NCBI GenBank assembly: GCA_035622315.1
Contig: DASPVP010000036.1
Coordinates: 1 to 47,876, forward strand
DNA length: 47,876 bases
Direction: 5' to 3'
Source of the DNA: JAJPHJ01 sp035622315
Lineage (GTDB): Bacteria > Vulcanimicrobiota > Vulcanimicrobiia > Eremiobacterales > Eremiobacteraceae
Positions 22,021-30,939 of the stretch are shown in pieces. The notes below the pieces were generated by a model that was not told where the DNA came from, ran no database searches, and worked only from the letters and a program-made list of their open reading frames with translations. The translations under genes and the position numbers were made by a program. Every line of letters starts with the position of its first letter. Position 1 is the stretch's first letter.

Positions 22021-25000
22021 TCAGCCGGCGAACCGCGGAAGACTGTCGAGCTTGGGATAGACGGTGTTGCGCCCGGTCTGCTTCGCGCGGTAGAGCGCAG
22101 TGTCGGCGGCTTTGAGCAGCATCTGCATCTGCGTGCCGGCTTCTGGATAGCTCGCAACCCCAAGACTCGCGGTGATCGTGAGATCACCGTCCTTGCTCGG
22201 CCAATCCGCTTCGGCGATCCGCGCCGCCATGCGTTCGGCGAGCATGACCGCGTCGCTCAATTGCGTCTCGGGCAGCAGCACGACGAACTCGTCGCCGCCG
22301 TAACGCGCCACGATGTCGGAGATCCGTACCGACGCGAGCAAAATGCTGCCGAACTGTCGTAGCACGATGTCCCCGAACTCGCGGCCTTGACGTTCGTTGA
22401 CGTCCTGCAGGCCGTCGATGTCGACCATGACGATCGACAGCGGCCGCTTGCGACGGCGCGCCTCGGAAAGCCGCTTGCGCAAAACGTCCTGGGTGAAGCG
22501 ATAGTTGTAGAGCCCGGTCAGAGGATCGGTGATCGCCATGCGCGTGCTTTCTTCGAGCATGCGCGCCTGGCGCAACGCGACGGCCAGCTCCTCGGCGACC
22601 GCATGGAAGACGCTTTGATCGTCCGTTGAGAAGCGCCGGTTGTCGAATGCGACCACTTGCACCGCGCCGATGACATCATCGCCGAGCGTCAGTGGTTTCG
22701 TCAAGACCGTCGATACGTCGTCGCTTGCGTGGTGGCTGAAGAAGGGGCGCTCGACCGTCACATCGCTCTCGTCGCTCGTCAACATCGTCTGGCGATACGT
22801 GATGGCAGCCGCGAGCGGACCCTCGACGCCCGAGCCATCGGTCCGCACGCTGATCTGGTCGGTCCCTTCGGGCAAGAAGCCGCGCTGCGCGACGTTCTGC
22901 AATGTGCCGTCGGAGGGATCGTAGACGTAGAGGCGGCCGACGTCGGCGCCGAGGACCTCGAGAAGTTTCTCCAGACCCTTGTTGCTGATCGCGCCGAAGC
23001 CGACCTCGCGGCTCAGCGAGCGGATGACGTCGCGCATCGCCATCAGGTTGCGGTTCTGCCGCTGCAGCTGCTCGGTCTGCTTCTTCTGCTCCGAGATGTC
23101 TTTCGAGAAGGCGACCAAGCCGACGATTTTGCCTTCGTGATCGCGCGCGGGCGCGGCGGAGAGCAGCACCTCCATGCGGCTACCATCCGACTGGCGGCAC
23201 TCGACCTCGAAGACGTGGACCTGCTCCCCACGTCCCACGCGCGAGAGCAGCTCGCGGATGTCCTCGCGGCGTTCCGGTGGGATGATCGGCAACTCGTAGA
23301 AGAGCCGTCCAAGCGTCTGTGCACGCGTCAGACCGAAGATGCGCTCCGCGCCTTTGTTCCACGAGACGACGGATCCGTGGATGTCGAACTGCACGATCGC
23401 ATCGTTCGATTCTTCCAGAATGCGATCGAGGAAATTGCGGGCCGACCGCGCGCGCTCGTACGTGCGAGACGCTTCGATAGCTGCGCCTCCGGCGTTGCCC
23501 AGCTGCCGCACGATCGGTTCGTCGGCGTCGAGCAAGGGCGCGCGCTCCGCGAAGAACAGCGCGACTGCGCCCACCGGCTTGCCGTCGGCGAGCAGCGGAA
23601 AACCGCTGACCGCATTAAACCCATGTTCGCGCGCGAGCTGCTCCCAGCCCAGACGGATCCATGCGCTGTCACTCGTGACGTTCGCGCGCACGACCGAGCG
23701 CCCGTCACGAACCGCTTGTACGGGAGGATAGGACGCATAGGCCGGGTCTGCGGCGTTGACGGCCAACTTCGCCGAAAGCTCGGCGGGGTTGTTCCAGCCG
23801 CCCGCCACCACGAGCGAGTTCGCGTTGCCGACATAAGTGATCGCGAAGAGGGCGCCGAGCGTTTCCACGGCCGAACGCGCGATGCTGCGGACGACTTCTG
23901 CTTCGTCGAGCGATCGCGAGATGGACGACGCGGCCGAAACCGCCAAGGCTCTGTCGCGCGCGAGGATGCGTAATGCGTCGGCGTCGAGGGCGTTGCGCAA
24001 CGCGGCTTGCGCGTGCGGCACCAAAGCCAGCAGCGCGGCGACCGCTTCGTCACCGAAGGCGTCGACCTCGCGAGCGTACAGCTCCATCGCGATCGTCGCT
24101 CGTGCGTCTGCCAGCAACGGGAGCGTCAACACGGTCCGGATGCCTGCGTCGCGCGCGGTCGCTGCCCAAGGCGCAAACGTGCGATCGGCTAGGGTGTCTT
24201 TGACCGCAGCGATCTCGCCCGAGCGAGCTGCACGACCGAGGGGCCCTTGACCGACCGGCATATTGGCATCGGCATTGGCGACGACGTGCTTCGCGAACGA
24301 CTCGATCATCCGGTCGCCGAAGATGGCGCGTGGCACGAAACGGTTTCCCTCGAGCCGCCAGATGACTGCAGACGACGCACCGGTCAGCGCCATGGCATAC
24401 GCAGCGATCTTCTCGGTGACGGCGCGTTCGCTCAAGTCGGATTCGAGATCGGCGATCCGTGCGAGCAGCTCATCTGTGCGTTCTTGCTCCGCAGCGAACT
24501 GCACCTCGTCGCTGCGCCGTTCCATCACGGTGCCTACGATCGAGGCCACGTGCTGCACGCCGTCCATGAGACGGGCCGAGAACGCCTTGTCACGCAGCGC
24601 GTACATCACGAACGCACCGAGGGTGCCTTCATCGCCGATGATCGGTACGGCGGCGCTCGCGGAAAACGAGTCTGCTTCGGGATGCAGCGCGAGCACTTCG
24701 GAGCGCAGTTCTTCGTGACCGTCATGCTGGACGGCCCACGCGCCGCTCATCACGGCGGACGATACGAGCGCATCGGTCGAAAGCGGGATGCGCCGTTCGT
24801 TGACCAAGCTCGCGAACGCTTCGTCGGCCTCGGACCGCGCCACGACGGCGAGCGTACCGTCGGACGGCGAAATCGTGACCGCGACGCAGCCAACGTCGAG
24901 GATCGCGGCGAGCCCGTCGACTGAGACCTGCAGCAGATCGCTGCTCGCTTCAGCTTGCGCGCACTGTGCGGCAAGTCTCAGCAAGCGCGCATCGACGTCC

Positions 25001-25041
25001 GAACGCTCGTCGCCCGAACCGCTGCCTGAGATCACTCTCAC
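22021..25041 (-). CDS. Multi-GAF/PAS diguanylate cyclase
   Basis: A 1006-residue soluble sensor protein. I read four GAF-like modules (about residues 15-165, 195-340, 355-520 and 660-825). One PAS module (about 530-655, with SNDAIVQFDIHGSVVSWN and VAFSKDISEQKKQ) sits between the third and fourth. A C-terminal GGDEF domain (about 833-1000) follows. The cyclase motif GGDEF is intact at 915-919 and an I-site RISD stands just upstream, so it should make c-di-GMP under feedback control. There is no EAL or HD-GYP domain. The frame is open to 25176, but GTG at 25041 is preferred: GAGGT lies about 8 bases before it, and the longer form would overlap the divergent gene. It is the second c-di-GMP gene of the window. 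Confidence 0.9.
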   Translation of the reverse strand: MRVISGSGSGDERSDVDARLLRLAAQCAQAEASSDLLQVSVDGLAAILDVGCVAVTISPSDGTLAVVARSEADEAFASLVNERRIPLSTDALVSSAVMSGAWAVQHDGHEELRSEVLALHPEADSFSASAAVPIIGDEGTLGAFVMYALRDKAFSARLMDGVQHVASIVGTVMERRSDEVQFAAEQERTDELLARIADLESDLSERAVTEKIAAYAMALTGASSAVIWRLEGNRFVPRAIFGDRMIESFAKHVVANADANMPVGQGPLGRAARSGEIAAVKDTLADRTFAPWAATARDAGIRTVLTLPLLADARATIAMELYAREVDAFGDEAVAALLALVPHAQAALRNALDADALRILARDRALAVSAASSISRSLDEAEVVRSIARSAVETLGALFAITYVGNANSLVVAGGWNNPAELSAKLAVNAADPAYASYPPVQAVRDGRSVVRANVTSDSAWIRLGWEQLAREHGFNAVSGFPLLADGKPVGAVALFFAERAPLLDADEPIVRQLGNAGGAAIEASRTYERARSARNFLDRILEESNDAIVQFDIHGSVVSWNKGAERIFGLTRAQTLGRLFYELPIIPPERREDIRELLSRVGRGEQVHVFEVECRQSDGSRMEVLLSAAPARDHEGKIVGLVAFSKDISEQKKQTEQLQRQNRNLMAMRDVIRSLSREVGFGAISNKGLEKLLEVLGADVGRLYVYDPSDGTLQNVAQRGFLPEGTDQISVRTDGSGVEGPLAAAITYRQTMLTSDESDVTVERPFFSHHASDDVSTVLTKPLTLGDDVIGAVQVVAFDNRRFSTDDQSVFHAVAEELAVALRQARMLEESTRMAITDPLTGLYNYRFTQDVLRKRLSEARRRKRPLSIVMVDIDGLQDVNERQGREFGDIVLRQFGSILLASVRISDIVARYGGDEFVVLLPETQLSDAVMLAERMAARIAEADWPSKDGDLTITASLGVASYPEAGTQMQMLLKAADTALYRAKQTGRNTVYPKLDSLPRFAG

Positions 25042-25086
25042 AGGGTTACACCTCGCACGACGCCGCGACGGTCGAGGGGTCGCGTG

Positions 25087-25106
25087 GCGCAGCCCAGAAG
25101 CTGCGC
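25087..25106. repeat. Hairpin, family C (GCGCAGC/GCTGCGC)
   Basis: GCGCAGC (25087-25093) and GCTGCGC (25100-25106) form a 7-bp stem around a 6-nt loop. A related sequence, GCGCA..CTAAAAGCTGCGC, forms one arm of the element at 8236-8297. Its position just before the ATG at 25111 argues that this is untranslated leader and that the SirB1-like gene does not start at the GTG at 25084. Confidence 0.5.
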
Positions 25107-25110
25107 GTCC

Positions 25111-25947
25111 ATGGATAGTCGCGCCGCGATCGCGTCGTTCTGCGGACTTGTCGCCGAGTGCGACAAGAATACGCACGAGCTTCCATTAGACAAATCGTGT
25201 CTGCTCATCTCTGCGGTGTTCGATCCGACGGTCGACGTCGAGAGCTGCCTCTCGCAGCTCGATGCGTTCGCCGCCGAAGCCGTCGCCACCGCTGGCGCGA
25301 GCGATTCATATGCCATGGCCGGCGCGGCCGTGCGCACGCTGTTCGGCTCGGGGAAATTCCGCGGCAACGAGCATGCCTACGACGAACCGCAGAACAGCTT
25401 GCTCGCGAGCGTCCTCGAGCGGCGCACCGGCATTCCGATCACGCTCTGCGTTCTTCTTATGGAAGTGAGCAGGCGGATAGGCCTTCCGCTTCAGGGCGTA
25501 GGGCTTCCCGGGCACTTTGTGGTGAGGTTTCCAGACCCAACGAGCCGACTCTACATCGATCCGTATCACGGGGGTGCCGTGCTCGACGTCGCGCAGTGCG
25601 TCGCGCTCGTCGAGCGCATCTACCACGGGCGCGTGACGTGGCGCGACGACTTCCTCGCGCCGCTCGACCATCGTGCGATCCTCAAGCGCGTGCTGCTCAA
25701 TCTGAAGAACGCGCTGAGCCAGAGCAAGGACTATTCCGGAGCGCTCGCCGCGATCCACTTGCGGATGACGCTCGATCCATCCGACGCCACCGAGCTGCGC
25801 GATCGCGGCATCTTGTTCGCTCGGTTGCGACGCTACGACCGGGCGATCGAGGACCTCGAAGCCTATCTCCGGCGGTCGCCGGATGCCGGCGACAGCCAAC
25901 ACATCCGCAACACCGTGCACTACCTGCGTCAGGAGCGCAATCAGTGA
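25111..25947 (+). CDS. SirB1/transglutaminase-like protein with TPR tail
   Basis: A 278-residue protein of the SirB1 (DUF1338-unrelated, transglutaminase-like) family. The core carries VLERRTGIPITLCVLLMEVS, then GLPLQGVGLPGHFVVRF and LYIDPYHGG, which are the typical SirB1 segments. The last 80 residues (LKNALSQSKDYSGALAAIHL, and DRGILFARLRRYDRAIEDLE) form about two TPR units. Members are thought to be non-peptidase or poorly known relatives of transglutaminases. The start is chosen as ATG 25111 after a hairpin. GTG 25084, with GAGGGG before it, would add nine residues. Its stop overlaps the start of the aminopeptidase gene by 4 bases, so the two are co-translated. Confidence 0.82.
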   Translation: MDSRAAIASFCGLVAECDKNTHELPLDKSCLLISAVFDPTVDVESCLSQLDAFAAEAVATAGASDSYAMAGAAVRTLFGSGKFRGNEHAYDEPQNSLLASVLERRTGIPITLCVLLMEVSRRIGLPLQGVGLPGHFVVRFPDPTSRLYIDPYHGGAVLDVAQCVALVERIYHGRVTWRDDFLAPLDHRAILKRVLLNLKNALSQSKDYSGALAAIHLRMTLDPSDATELRDRGILFARLRRYDRAIEDLEAYLRRSPDAGDSQHIRNTVHYLRQERNQ

Positions 25948-27278
25948 CGATGAACGAGTATCAACGCCGCCGCGAGCGGTTCACAAAGAGCATCGGCGAC
26001 GCGGTCGCCATCCTGCCGAGCGCCGAGGAGATCATCCGCACCGCCGACTCCGAGTTTGACTTCCGGCAAGACTCCGACTTTTTCTATCTGACAGGTTTCG
26101 ACGAGCCCTCGAGCGTCCTCGTCCTCGCGCCTGCGCATCCGACGATCAAGTCCGCGCTCTTCGTGCGCCCGAACGACAAGGAAAAGGAGACCTGGAACGG
26201 CCTGCGCGCCGGCGTCGAGGGCGCGCAAGCTGCCGTCGGTGTCGATGCGGCGTATCCCATCGCGGAACTCCAGACGAGACTGGGCGAGTTCTTGCAGACG
26301 TCCGGACGGCTCTACTATTCGTTCGCAGGGCCACGCTGGCTCAACGAACAGATCGAAGACCGCGTCCGCCAAACTCGGCGCGCGCGTCCGCGCACCGATG
26401 GCGGCCCGCTCGAGATCGTCGATCCGAGCCTCATCCTGCACGAGCAGCGTCTCATCAAGTCGGCGTTCGACATCGAGCGGATGCGTCGCGCGGTCGAGAT
26501 CTCGGGGTTGGGCCATATCGCGGCGATGCGCCACGCGCGACCCGGGATGCACGAATACGAGGTCGAGGCCATCGTCGAGTATGTGTTCGCGAGTCAAGGC
26601 GCGCAAGCGCCGGCTTACCCGAGCATCGTCACGAGCGGCAAGAATCTCAAGATCATCCATTACCGCACGAATCGCGACCGGATCCCCGACGGCTCCCTCG
26701 TGCTCGTCGACGCCGGCGCTGAGGTCGACTACTATTGCGGCGACCTCACGCGCACGTGGCCCATCTCGGGCAAGTTCAGCGCCGAACAAAAGGCGGTGTA
26801 CGAGATCGTGCTCGCGGCAAACCAGCGTGCCATCGAGCTGTGCAAGCCCGGGCGTATCCTGAACACCGAGGTGAATGACGGCGCCGCGCGCGTGCTCGTC
26901 TCGGGCCTGCTCGATCTCGGGCTTTTGCAAGGCAGCGCAGACGAGCACATGGAGAAAGGCACGCACAAGCGCTTCACATTGCATCGCATCGGGCATTGGC
27001 TCGGCCTCGACACGCACGATGTCGGGACCTATAGACAAGCCGGAGACTGGCGGCCGTTCGCGCCGGGGATGATCGTGACGATCGAGCCGGGGCTGTACAT
27101 CGGCGATGATGAGGACATCCCGCAGCGGTTCCGCGATATCTCGGTGCGCGTCGAGGACGACGTGTTGATCACGGACGGCGAACCGGACGTGCTCTCGAAA
27201 GCCGTGCCGAAGACGATCCACGCGGTCGAGCAGACGATGGCGGAGGGCCGGGCGACGGCGCAAGCCCTCATCGCATGA
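25944..27278 (+). CDS. pepP: Xaa-Pro aminopeptidase (M24B)
   Basis: A 444-residue aminopeptidase P. The N-terminal domain has FDFRQDSDFFYLTGFDEP, typical of PepP. All five metal ligands of the pita-bread domain are visible: D256 (VLVDAGAE), D267 (CGDLTRTWP), H351 (RIGHWLGLDTHDVG), E381 (TIEPGLYIG) and E404 (VRVEDDVLIT). It cleaves the N-terminal residue before proline and needs two Mn2+ ions. The GTG at 25944 overlaps the previous stop as GTGA and is well placed behind AGGAG (8 bases); the in-frame ATG at 25950 would give six bases less. It also overlaps the next gene by 4 bases, which makes a three-gene peptide-processing operon. Confidence 0.93.
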   Translation: MTMNEYQRRRERFTKSIGDAVAILPSAEEIIRTADSEFDFRQDSDFFYLTGFDEPSSVLVLAPAHPTIKSALFVRPNDKEKETWNGLRAGVEGAQAAVGVDAAYPIAELQTRLGEFLQTSGRLYYSFAGPRWLNEQIEDRVRQTRRARPRTDGGPLEIVDPSLILHEQRLIKSAFDIERMRRAVEISGLGHIAAMRHARPGMHEYEVEAIVEYVFASQGAQAPAYPSIVTSGKNLKIIHYRTNRDRIPDGSLVLVDAGAEVDYYCGDLTRTWPISGKFSAEQKAVYEIVLAANQRAIELCKPGRILNTEVNDGAARVLVSGLLDLGLLQGSADEHMEKGTHKRFTLHRIGHWLGLDTHDVGTYRQAGDWRPFAPGMIVTIEPGLYIGDDEDIPQRFRDISVRVEDDVLITDGEPDVLSKAVPKTIHAVEQTMAEGRATAQALIA

Positions 27279-28444
27279 CCGCGCCCGAAGCGGCGCAGAT
27301 CGACGATCTCGTGATCGAGTGGCGGCGCGCGATACACCGCGAGCCCGAGCTTGGCTTTGCCGAGCATAAGACGAGCGCGCTCGTCGAGCGCGAACTCGCG
27401 AACGCGGGCATCCCGAGCCAGCGGATCGCGCAGACGGGCGTCGTCGGGGTGCTTGCAGGCTCGCGTCCGGGCAAGACCCTGTTGCTGCGCGCGGACATGG
27501 ACGCGCTGCCTATACCGGAGCGCAGCGGCGAGCCCTTCGCATCGATCGTTCCCGGCGTGATGCACGCGTGCGGACACGACGCGCATACGGCTATGCTGCT
27601 CGGCGCCGCTCGTTGGCTCGCAGCGCGGCGCGACCAGATCGCGGGGACGATCAAATTCGTCTTCCAGCCGGCCGAGGAAGGTCCGGGCGGTGCGAAGCCG
27701 ATGATCGAAGCGGGCGTGCTCGTATCGCCGAAGGTCGATGCGGCTGTCATGATCCACGTCCTGCCGATCATCCCTTCAGGCGTGATCGGATGGCGCGTCG
27801 GGCCCATGCAGGCTTCGGCGGATGACTTCACGATCGCGATCTTGGGGCGTGGCGGGCACGCGGCGTCGCCGCAGCTCGGCGTGGACACGATTCCCGTAGC
27901 TGCGGAGCTCGTGACCTCGCTGCAGCGCATCGCCAGCCGCGAGGTGGATCCGCTCGCCGGCGTGGTCGTCTCCATCGGCACGATTAACGGCGGCTATCGG
28001 CGCAACGTTATCGCGGACCGAACGGAGATCGGCGGCACGATCCGGTGTTTTTCCGACGAGCTTCGCGAGAGCATGCCGGCCCGCTTGCGACGCATCGCCG
28101 ACGGTATCGCGAACGCGCACGGTGCGACGGTCGAGCTCGACTACGCCTGGGGCTATCCGCCGGTACGCAACGACGAACGGCTAACGCGGCTCGTCGCTGC
28201 GATCGCGCAAAGCACTCCCGGGCTTACGAGCGTCGAACTACCGGCGCCACGCATGGGCGCAGAAGATTTCGCGTACTTCGCGCAGGCGGTACCTGGCTGC
28301 ATGCTACGGCTTGGCGTCGCGCCGCCCGGCGAGCAAGCGCCTGCCATGCTCCACTCGCCGCAATTCCGTCTCGACGAGAGCGCGCTGCGCAGCGGAGTGA
28401 AGATATTCTGCGAACTCGCGCTGCGCCTACCGCAAGAGTTGTGA
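27275..28444 (+). CDS. M20 family amidohydrolase (N-acyl-amino acid/IAA-amide hydrolase type)
   Basis: A 389-residue M20D amidohydrolase. Metal-binding segments are ADMDALPIPE, HACGHDAHTAMLLGAARW, FQPAEEGPGGAKPMIEAG and MIHVLP. The last ligand His lies in MLHSPQFRLDESAL near the C-terminus. The dimerisation domain sits between about residues 180 and 290. Relatives remove acyl groups from amino acids (hippurate, N-acetylcysteine, N-acetyl-diaminopimelate or auxin conjugates). Here it is coupled by ATGA to an Xaa-Pro aminopeptidase gene, which suggests scavenging of blocked peptides or amino acids. Confidence 0.9.
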   Translation: MTAPEAAQIDDLVIEWRRAIHREPELGFAEHKTSALVERELANAGIPSQRIAQTGVVGVLAGSRPGKTLLLRADMDALPIPERSGEPFASIVPGVMHACGHDAHTAMLLGAARWLAARRDQIAGTIKFVFQPAEEGPGGAKPMIEAGVLVSPKVDAAVMIHVLPIIPSGVIGWRVGPMQASADDFTIAILGRGGHAASPQLGVDTIPVAAELVTSLQRIASREVDPLAGVVVSIGTINGGYRRNVIADRTEIGGTIRCFSDELRESMPARLRRIADGIANAHGATVELDYAWGYPPVRNDERLTRLVAAIAQSTPGLTSVELPAPRMGAEDFAYFAQAVPGCMLRLGVAPPGEQAPAMLHSPQFRLDESALRSGVKIFCELALRLPQEL

Positions 28445-28485
28445 CGGCGCTCACACGCGCAAATCGACCTCTCTAAGTCGAACTT

Positions 28486-28543
28486 CTCCCTACGTCGATA
28501 ACCTAGAGTACACCCCGATCTGGAATTTCGAAAGCGTAGGGAG
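28486..28543 (+). promoter_or_regulatory. Inverted repeat able to mask the tonB-like ribosome-binding site
   Basis: CTCCCTACG (28486-28494) is the exact complement of CGTAGGGAG (28535-28543), 40 bases downstream. The right arm contains the Shine-Dalgarno GGGAG of the GTG at 28548. In the mRNA a 9-bp stem would sequester the ribosome-binding site. The 103-bp gap also has to hold any promoter of the TonB-like gene. Confidence 0.4.
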
Positions 28544-28547
28544 CAGC

Positions 28548-29408
28548 GTGCAGAACAACCAGGACCATCTTCGATTTCGTCGCCGAGCGATTCCGACGCC
28601 GGGAGAAGCGCAGCCGAAGAACCGCTTCGGCGTCATCCTGACTGTCGCGACTGCAGCCGTGATCTTGCCCGCCATGGTGTATGGGATCATGCACCCGACT
28701 GAAGTCCGTTCGACGGTCAAGCAACTCGCGCATCACATGCCTATTCAAGTCAAGGATCTGCGCGTCGCGATCGTGGCGACGCGCGCCACGCCTGAAGCGA
28801 AGCCGAGCCCGACGACGACACCTGCGCCAACCTCGACGCCGAGCGCTCATTCTCAGCAGTTGGCAGCTTCGTCATCTGCGCACGCCGCGCACCTGAGGCG
28901 GTTGCACGCGCTCGAGCTGGCCGCGGCGCACGCGAAGAAGCTTGCCTCGACCGAACAGACCACGTCAGACGTGGCGAGCACGACCGCCACGACGCAGCCC
29001 GCGCAGACATCGACAGATACCGTCGCCCTGCAGCCTGCGGGCGCGACCCAGACGACCGCCACGAGCGCGCCGACGCCTCAGACGGTCGCCGCCGCGCAAG
29101 TCCCAGATGCAGACGCCACCCCGGTCTACGCTCCGGATGTGGTCGTCGACGCGCGCTTCACCCATCAGGTGCCACCGGACTATCCGGCCATCGCTAAGGA
29201 TCAGGGCGTTCAAGGAACGGCTGTCGTCTTCGCGACCATCGGCCCAGACGGCAAGGTGCTCTCTGCGCATATCGATCAGTCGAGCGGCAACAAGATGCTC
29301 GACGATGCGGCGCTGGAAGCGGCGCGCGAGAGCGGCTTCGAACCTCCGATCATCGACGGAAAGCCGGCGACCGAGACCTATCGCCTCGTCTACACGTTCA
29401 CGCTCTGA
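28548..29408 (+). CDS. TonB-like energy transducer with long low-complexity linker
   Basis: A 286-residue protein. A short basic N-terminus is followed by one transmembrane helix (FGVILTVATAAVILPAMVYG, about residues 27-46). A Thr/Ala/Gln/Pro-rich spacer (about 80-195) follows. The C-terminal TonB domain (about 198-286) has QVPPDYPAIAKDQGVQGTAV, then GPDGKVLSAHIDQSSGNKML and AALEAARESGFEP. TonB links proton-motive force to outer-membrane receptors. The linker lacks the usual Pro-Glu/Pro-Lys repeats and no exbB/exbD or receptor gene adjoins it, so it could be an orphan TonB-domain protein with a different job. GTG at 28548 has GGGAG upstream, inside an inverted repeat. Confidence 0.8.
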   Translation: MQNNQDHLRFRRRAIPTPGEAQPKNRFGVILTVATAAVILPAMVYGIMHPTEVRSTVKQLAHHMPIQVKDLRVAIVATRATPEAKPSPTTTPAPTSTPSAHSQQLAASSSAHAAHLRRLHALELAAAHAKKLASTEQTTSDVASTTATTQPAQTSTDTVALQPAGATQTTATSAPTPQTVAAAQVPDADATPVYAPDVVVDARFTHQVPPDYPAIAKDQGVQGTAVVFATIGPDGKVLSAHIDQSSGNKMLDDAALEAARESGFEPPIIDGKPATETYRLVYTFTL

Positions 29409-29430
29409 CACAAACCCACAATGACATGTA

Positions 29431-29460
29431 GGGGGCGATTGAAAATCGCCCCCTTTTTTT
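29431..29460 (+). terminator. Rho-independent terminator of the tonB-like gene (family B hairpin)
   Basis: GGGGGCGATT (29431-29440) pairs with AATCGCCCCC (29444-29453) around a GAA loop and is followed at once by seven T. It lies 23 bases after the stop. The stem is a member of hairpin family B, so a dispersed repeat seems to have been recruited as a terminator. Confidence 0.85.
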
Positions 29461-29482
29461 GGGGCGACTTAGCAGTCGCCCC
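29461..29482. repeat. Intergenic hairpin, family B, directly after the terminator
   Basis: GGGGCGACT-TAGC-AGTCGCCCC, a 9-bp stem followed by CCTATA, directly after the T-run of the preceding terminator hairpin. The region is the convergent gap between the TonB-like gene and the TPR genes. Confidence 0.75.
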
Positions 29483-29502
29483 CTATATCATACGGGTCTG
29501 AG

Positions 29503-30939
29503 CTAGGCTGAGGCGGCGACGAGTTCTGAGTGGCGCTGTTCGACCGCCGGGTCCGACGTGTGCTCGAGGACGAGCGCCAGCGTCGCGACGGCTTTGTCGA
29601 GCGCGCCGGCATCTGCCTGATGGTCCGCGAGTTGCAACCCAAGCGTGGCCGCTTCATCGAAGCGCTCGAGACCGAGATAGCAGTCCAAGAGCGGCGTCGC
29701 AACGTCTGGATCGAACGACGCCTTCATCAAGCGCTCGTAACTCGCCGCAGCTCCAGCGAAGTCACCGGCTGAAAACGCAGTGTCGCCTTTGCGTCGCGTG
29801 AACGCTGCAAGTCCGGGGGGTAAGCCGCCTGCTGCGGTCGGCTGGGAGCTACCGATGCTGACGGAGGGCGTGTAGGAAGGGACGCTGCGCGGAGCCTCTT
29901 TCGCACTGGCCGGAACGCCGTTGGAGGCAGCGGGCTGCGCGGAATCAGGCTCTTCTGTCGCCGCCGGGCTGCCGAAGAGGATCCGAATTTCGTCATCGCT
30001 CGCAGGCTCGACGTTGGCCACATCATCCCATGCAGAGGTTCCGCTCGAAGGGCTCGTCCACGCGGGTTCTGGGGGCGACTCGCTCTCTTCGACCTGCGGC
30101 GCTTCCTGCTCGTCCGCATACTCTGGCTGGGCCGGCGTTGCTTGCGCCTCTTCGACCGTCTCCGCCGCGGCCGGCTCCTCGGGCGGGGGAAGTGCCGCGA
30201 GCCGTCTTTCGATGCCGGCCCAACGCGCATCTTCCAAGCCCGCGTCGCGAGCCGCTTCCGCCAGGCGAGCGATCGAATCGCGCTGCGCGCTGAACGCGTC
30301 ATCAGGGAACGACTCGAGCCAGCGGAGCACGTCGCTCGCGGCCTGCGGCGACGCTTCGAGCAGTTTCTGCGCGAACGTGGGCACGTCGTCGAAATGTTGT
30401 GCTTGCATCATCTCGCCGATGCCGCGGCGCAGGTAGTCCAGCGCCTCGCTGTTGCGGCTCATCACCGCGTACAGCTCGCCCAAGCGCGCTTGGATCGCAC
30501 CATCGTCCGGGATGAGCTTTTCGCAATACCGGTACTCGTCGATCGCGTCAGCCATGTACGCGCCGCGATAGAGTCCTTCAGCGTTGGCCAAACGGATCAC
30601 GGGGTCATCGGGATTCTCGGTCGCGAGCGCGCCGAGCAGCTCGAGGATCGAGTCGTTGATAGCCGCTTGCCGGCTCAGCTTTGCGAACTGCTTGCCGATG
30701 ACGGCGCGATCGGACGCGAGCGGATTGATCTCTTTCGACCCGAACAACCCACGCTTGCGCTCGCGGGTGTTGAGCACTTCCGCGAGGATCGCGACCGCCG
30801 CATCCCAGCGCCGCTCCGACGACATCGCATCGGTCGCCTCGACATACGCAGGCACAGCAGCTCGCAACCCCTTGAGGGCCGCGATCTCCTGTGCGCGCGC
30901 GATTTTGCTAGAACTTTGAGTCACGACCGCCTCGCCCAT
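29503..30939 (-). CDS. TPR-like helical protein with acidic Pro/Glu-rich middle
   Basis: A 478-residue protein without a signal peptide. Residues 1-250 form helical pairs of TPR type (for example IRLANAEGLYRGAYMADAID and ARLGELYAVMSRNSEALDYL). About 255-360 is acidic and rich in Pro, Glu, Ala and Ser, likely disordered. About 375-478 returns to TPR-like helices (KGDTAFSAGDFAGAAASYER). I do not know its function. Its start overlaps the end of the upstream 889-residue TPR gene by 32 bases, or by 17 if the GTG at 30924 behind GCGAGG is used, so the two are expressed together. Both share the plan of helical repeats joined by a low-complexity linker, as in scaffold proteins. Confidence 0.8.
   Translation of the reverse strand: MGEAVVTQSSSKIARAQEIAALKGLRAAVPAYVEATDAMSSERRWDAAVAILAEVLNTRERKRGLFGSKEINPLASDRAVIGKQFAKLSRQAAINDSILELLGALATENPDDPVIRLANAEGLYRGAYMADAIDEYRYCEKLIPDDGAIQARLGELYAVMSRNSEALDYLRRGIGEMMQAQHFDDVPTFAQKLLEASPQAASDVLRWLESFPDDAFSAQRDSIARLAEAARDAGLEDARWAGIERRLAALPPPEEPAAAETVEEAQATPAQPEYADEQEAPQVEESESPPEPAWTSPSSGTSAWDDVANVEPASDDEIRILFGSPAATEEPDSAQPAASNGVPASAKEAPRSVPSYTPSVSIGSSQPTAAGGLPPGLAAFTRRKGDTAFSAGDFAGAAASYERLMKASFDPDVATPLLDCYLGLERFDEAATLGLQLADHQADAGALDKAVATLALVLEHTSDPAVEQRHSELVAASA

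Noticed and set aside
25941..27263. 440-codon minus-strand frame opposite the Xaa-Pro aminopeptidase
   Set aside because: All metal ligands of the peptidase are in the plus-strand frame; the antisense frame shows only Arg/Asp/His-rich shadow composition.
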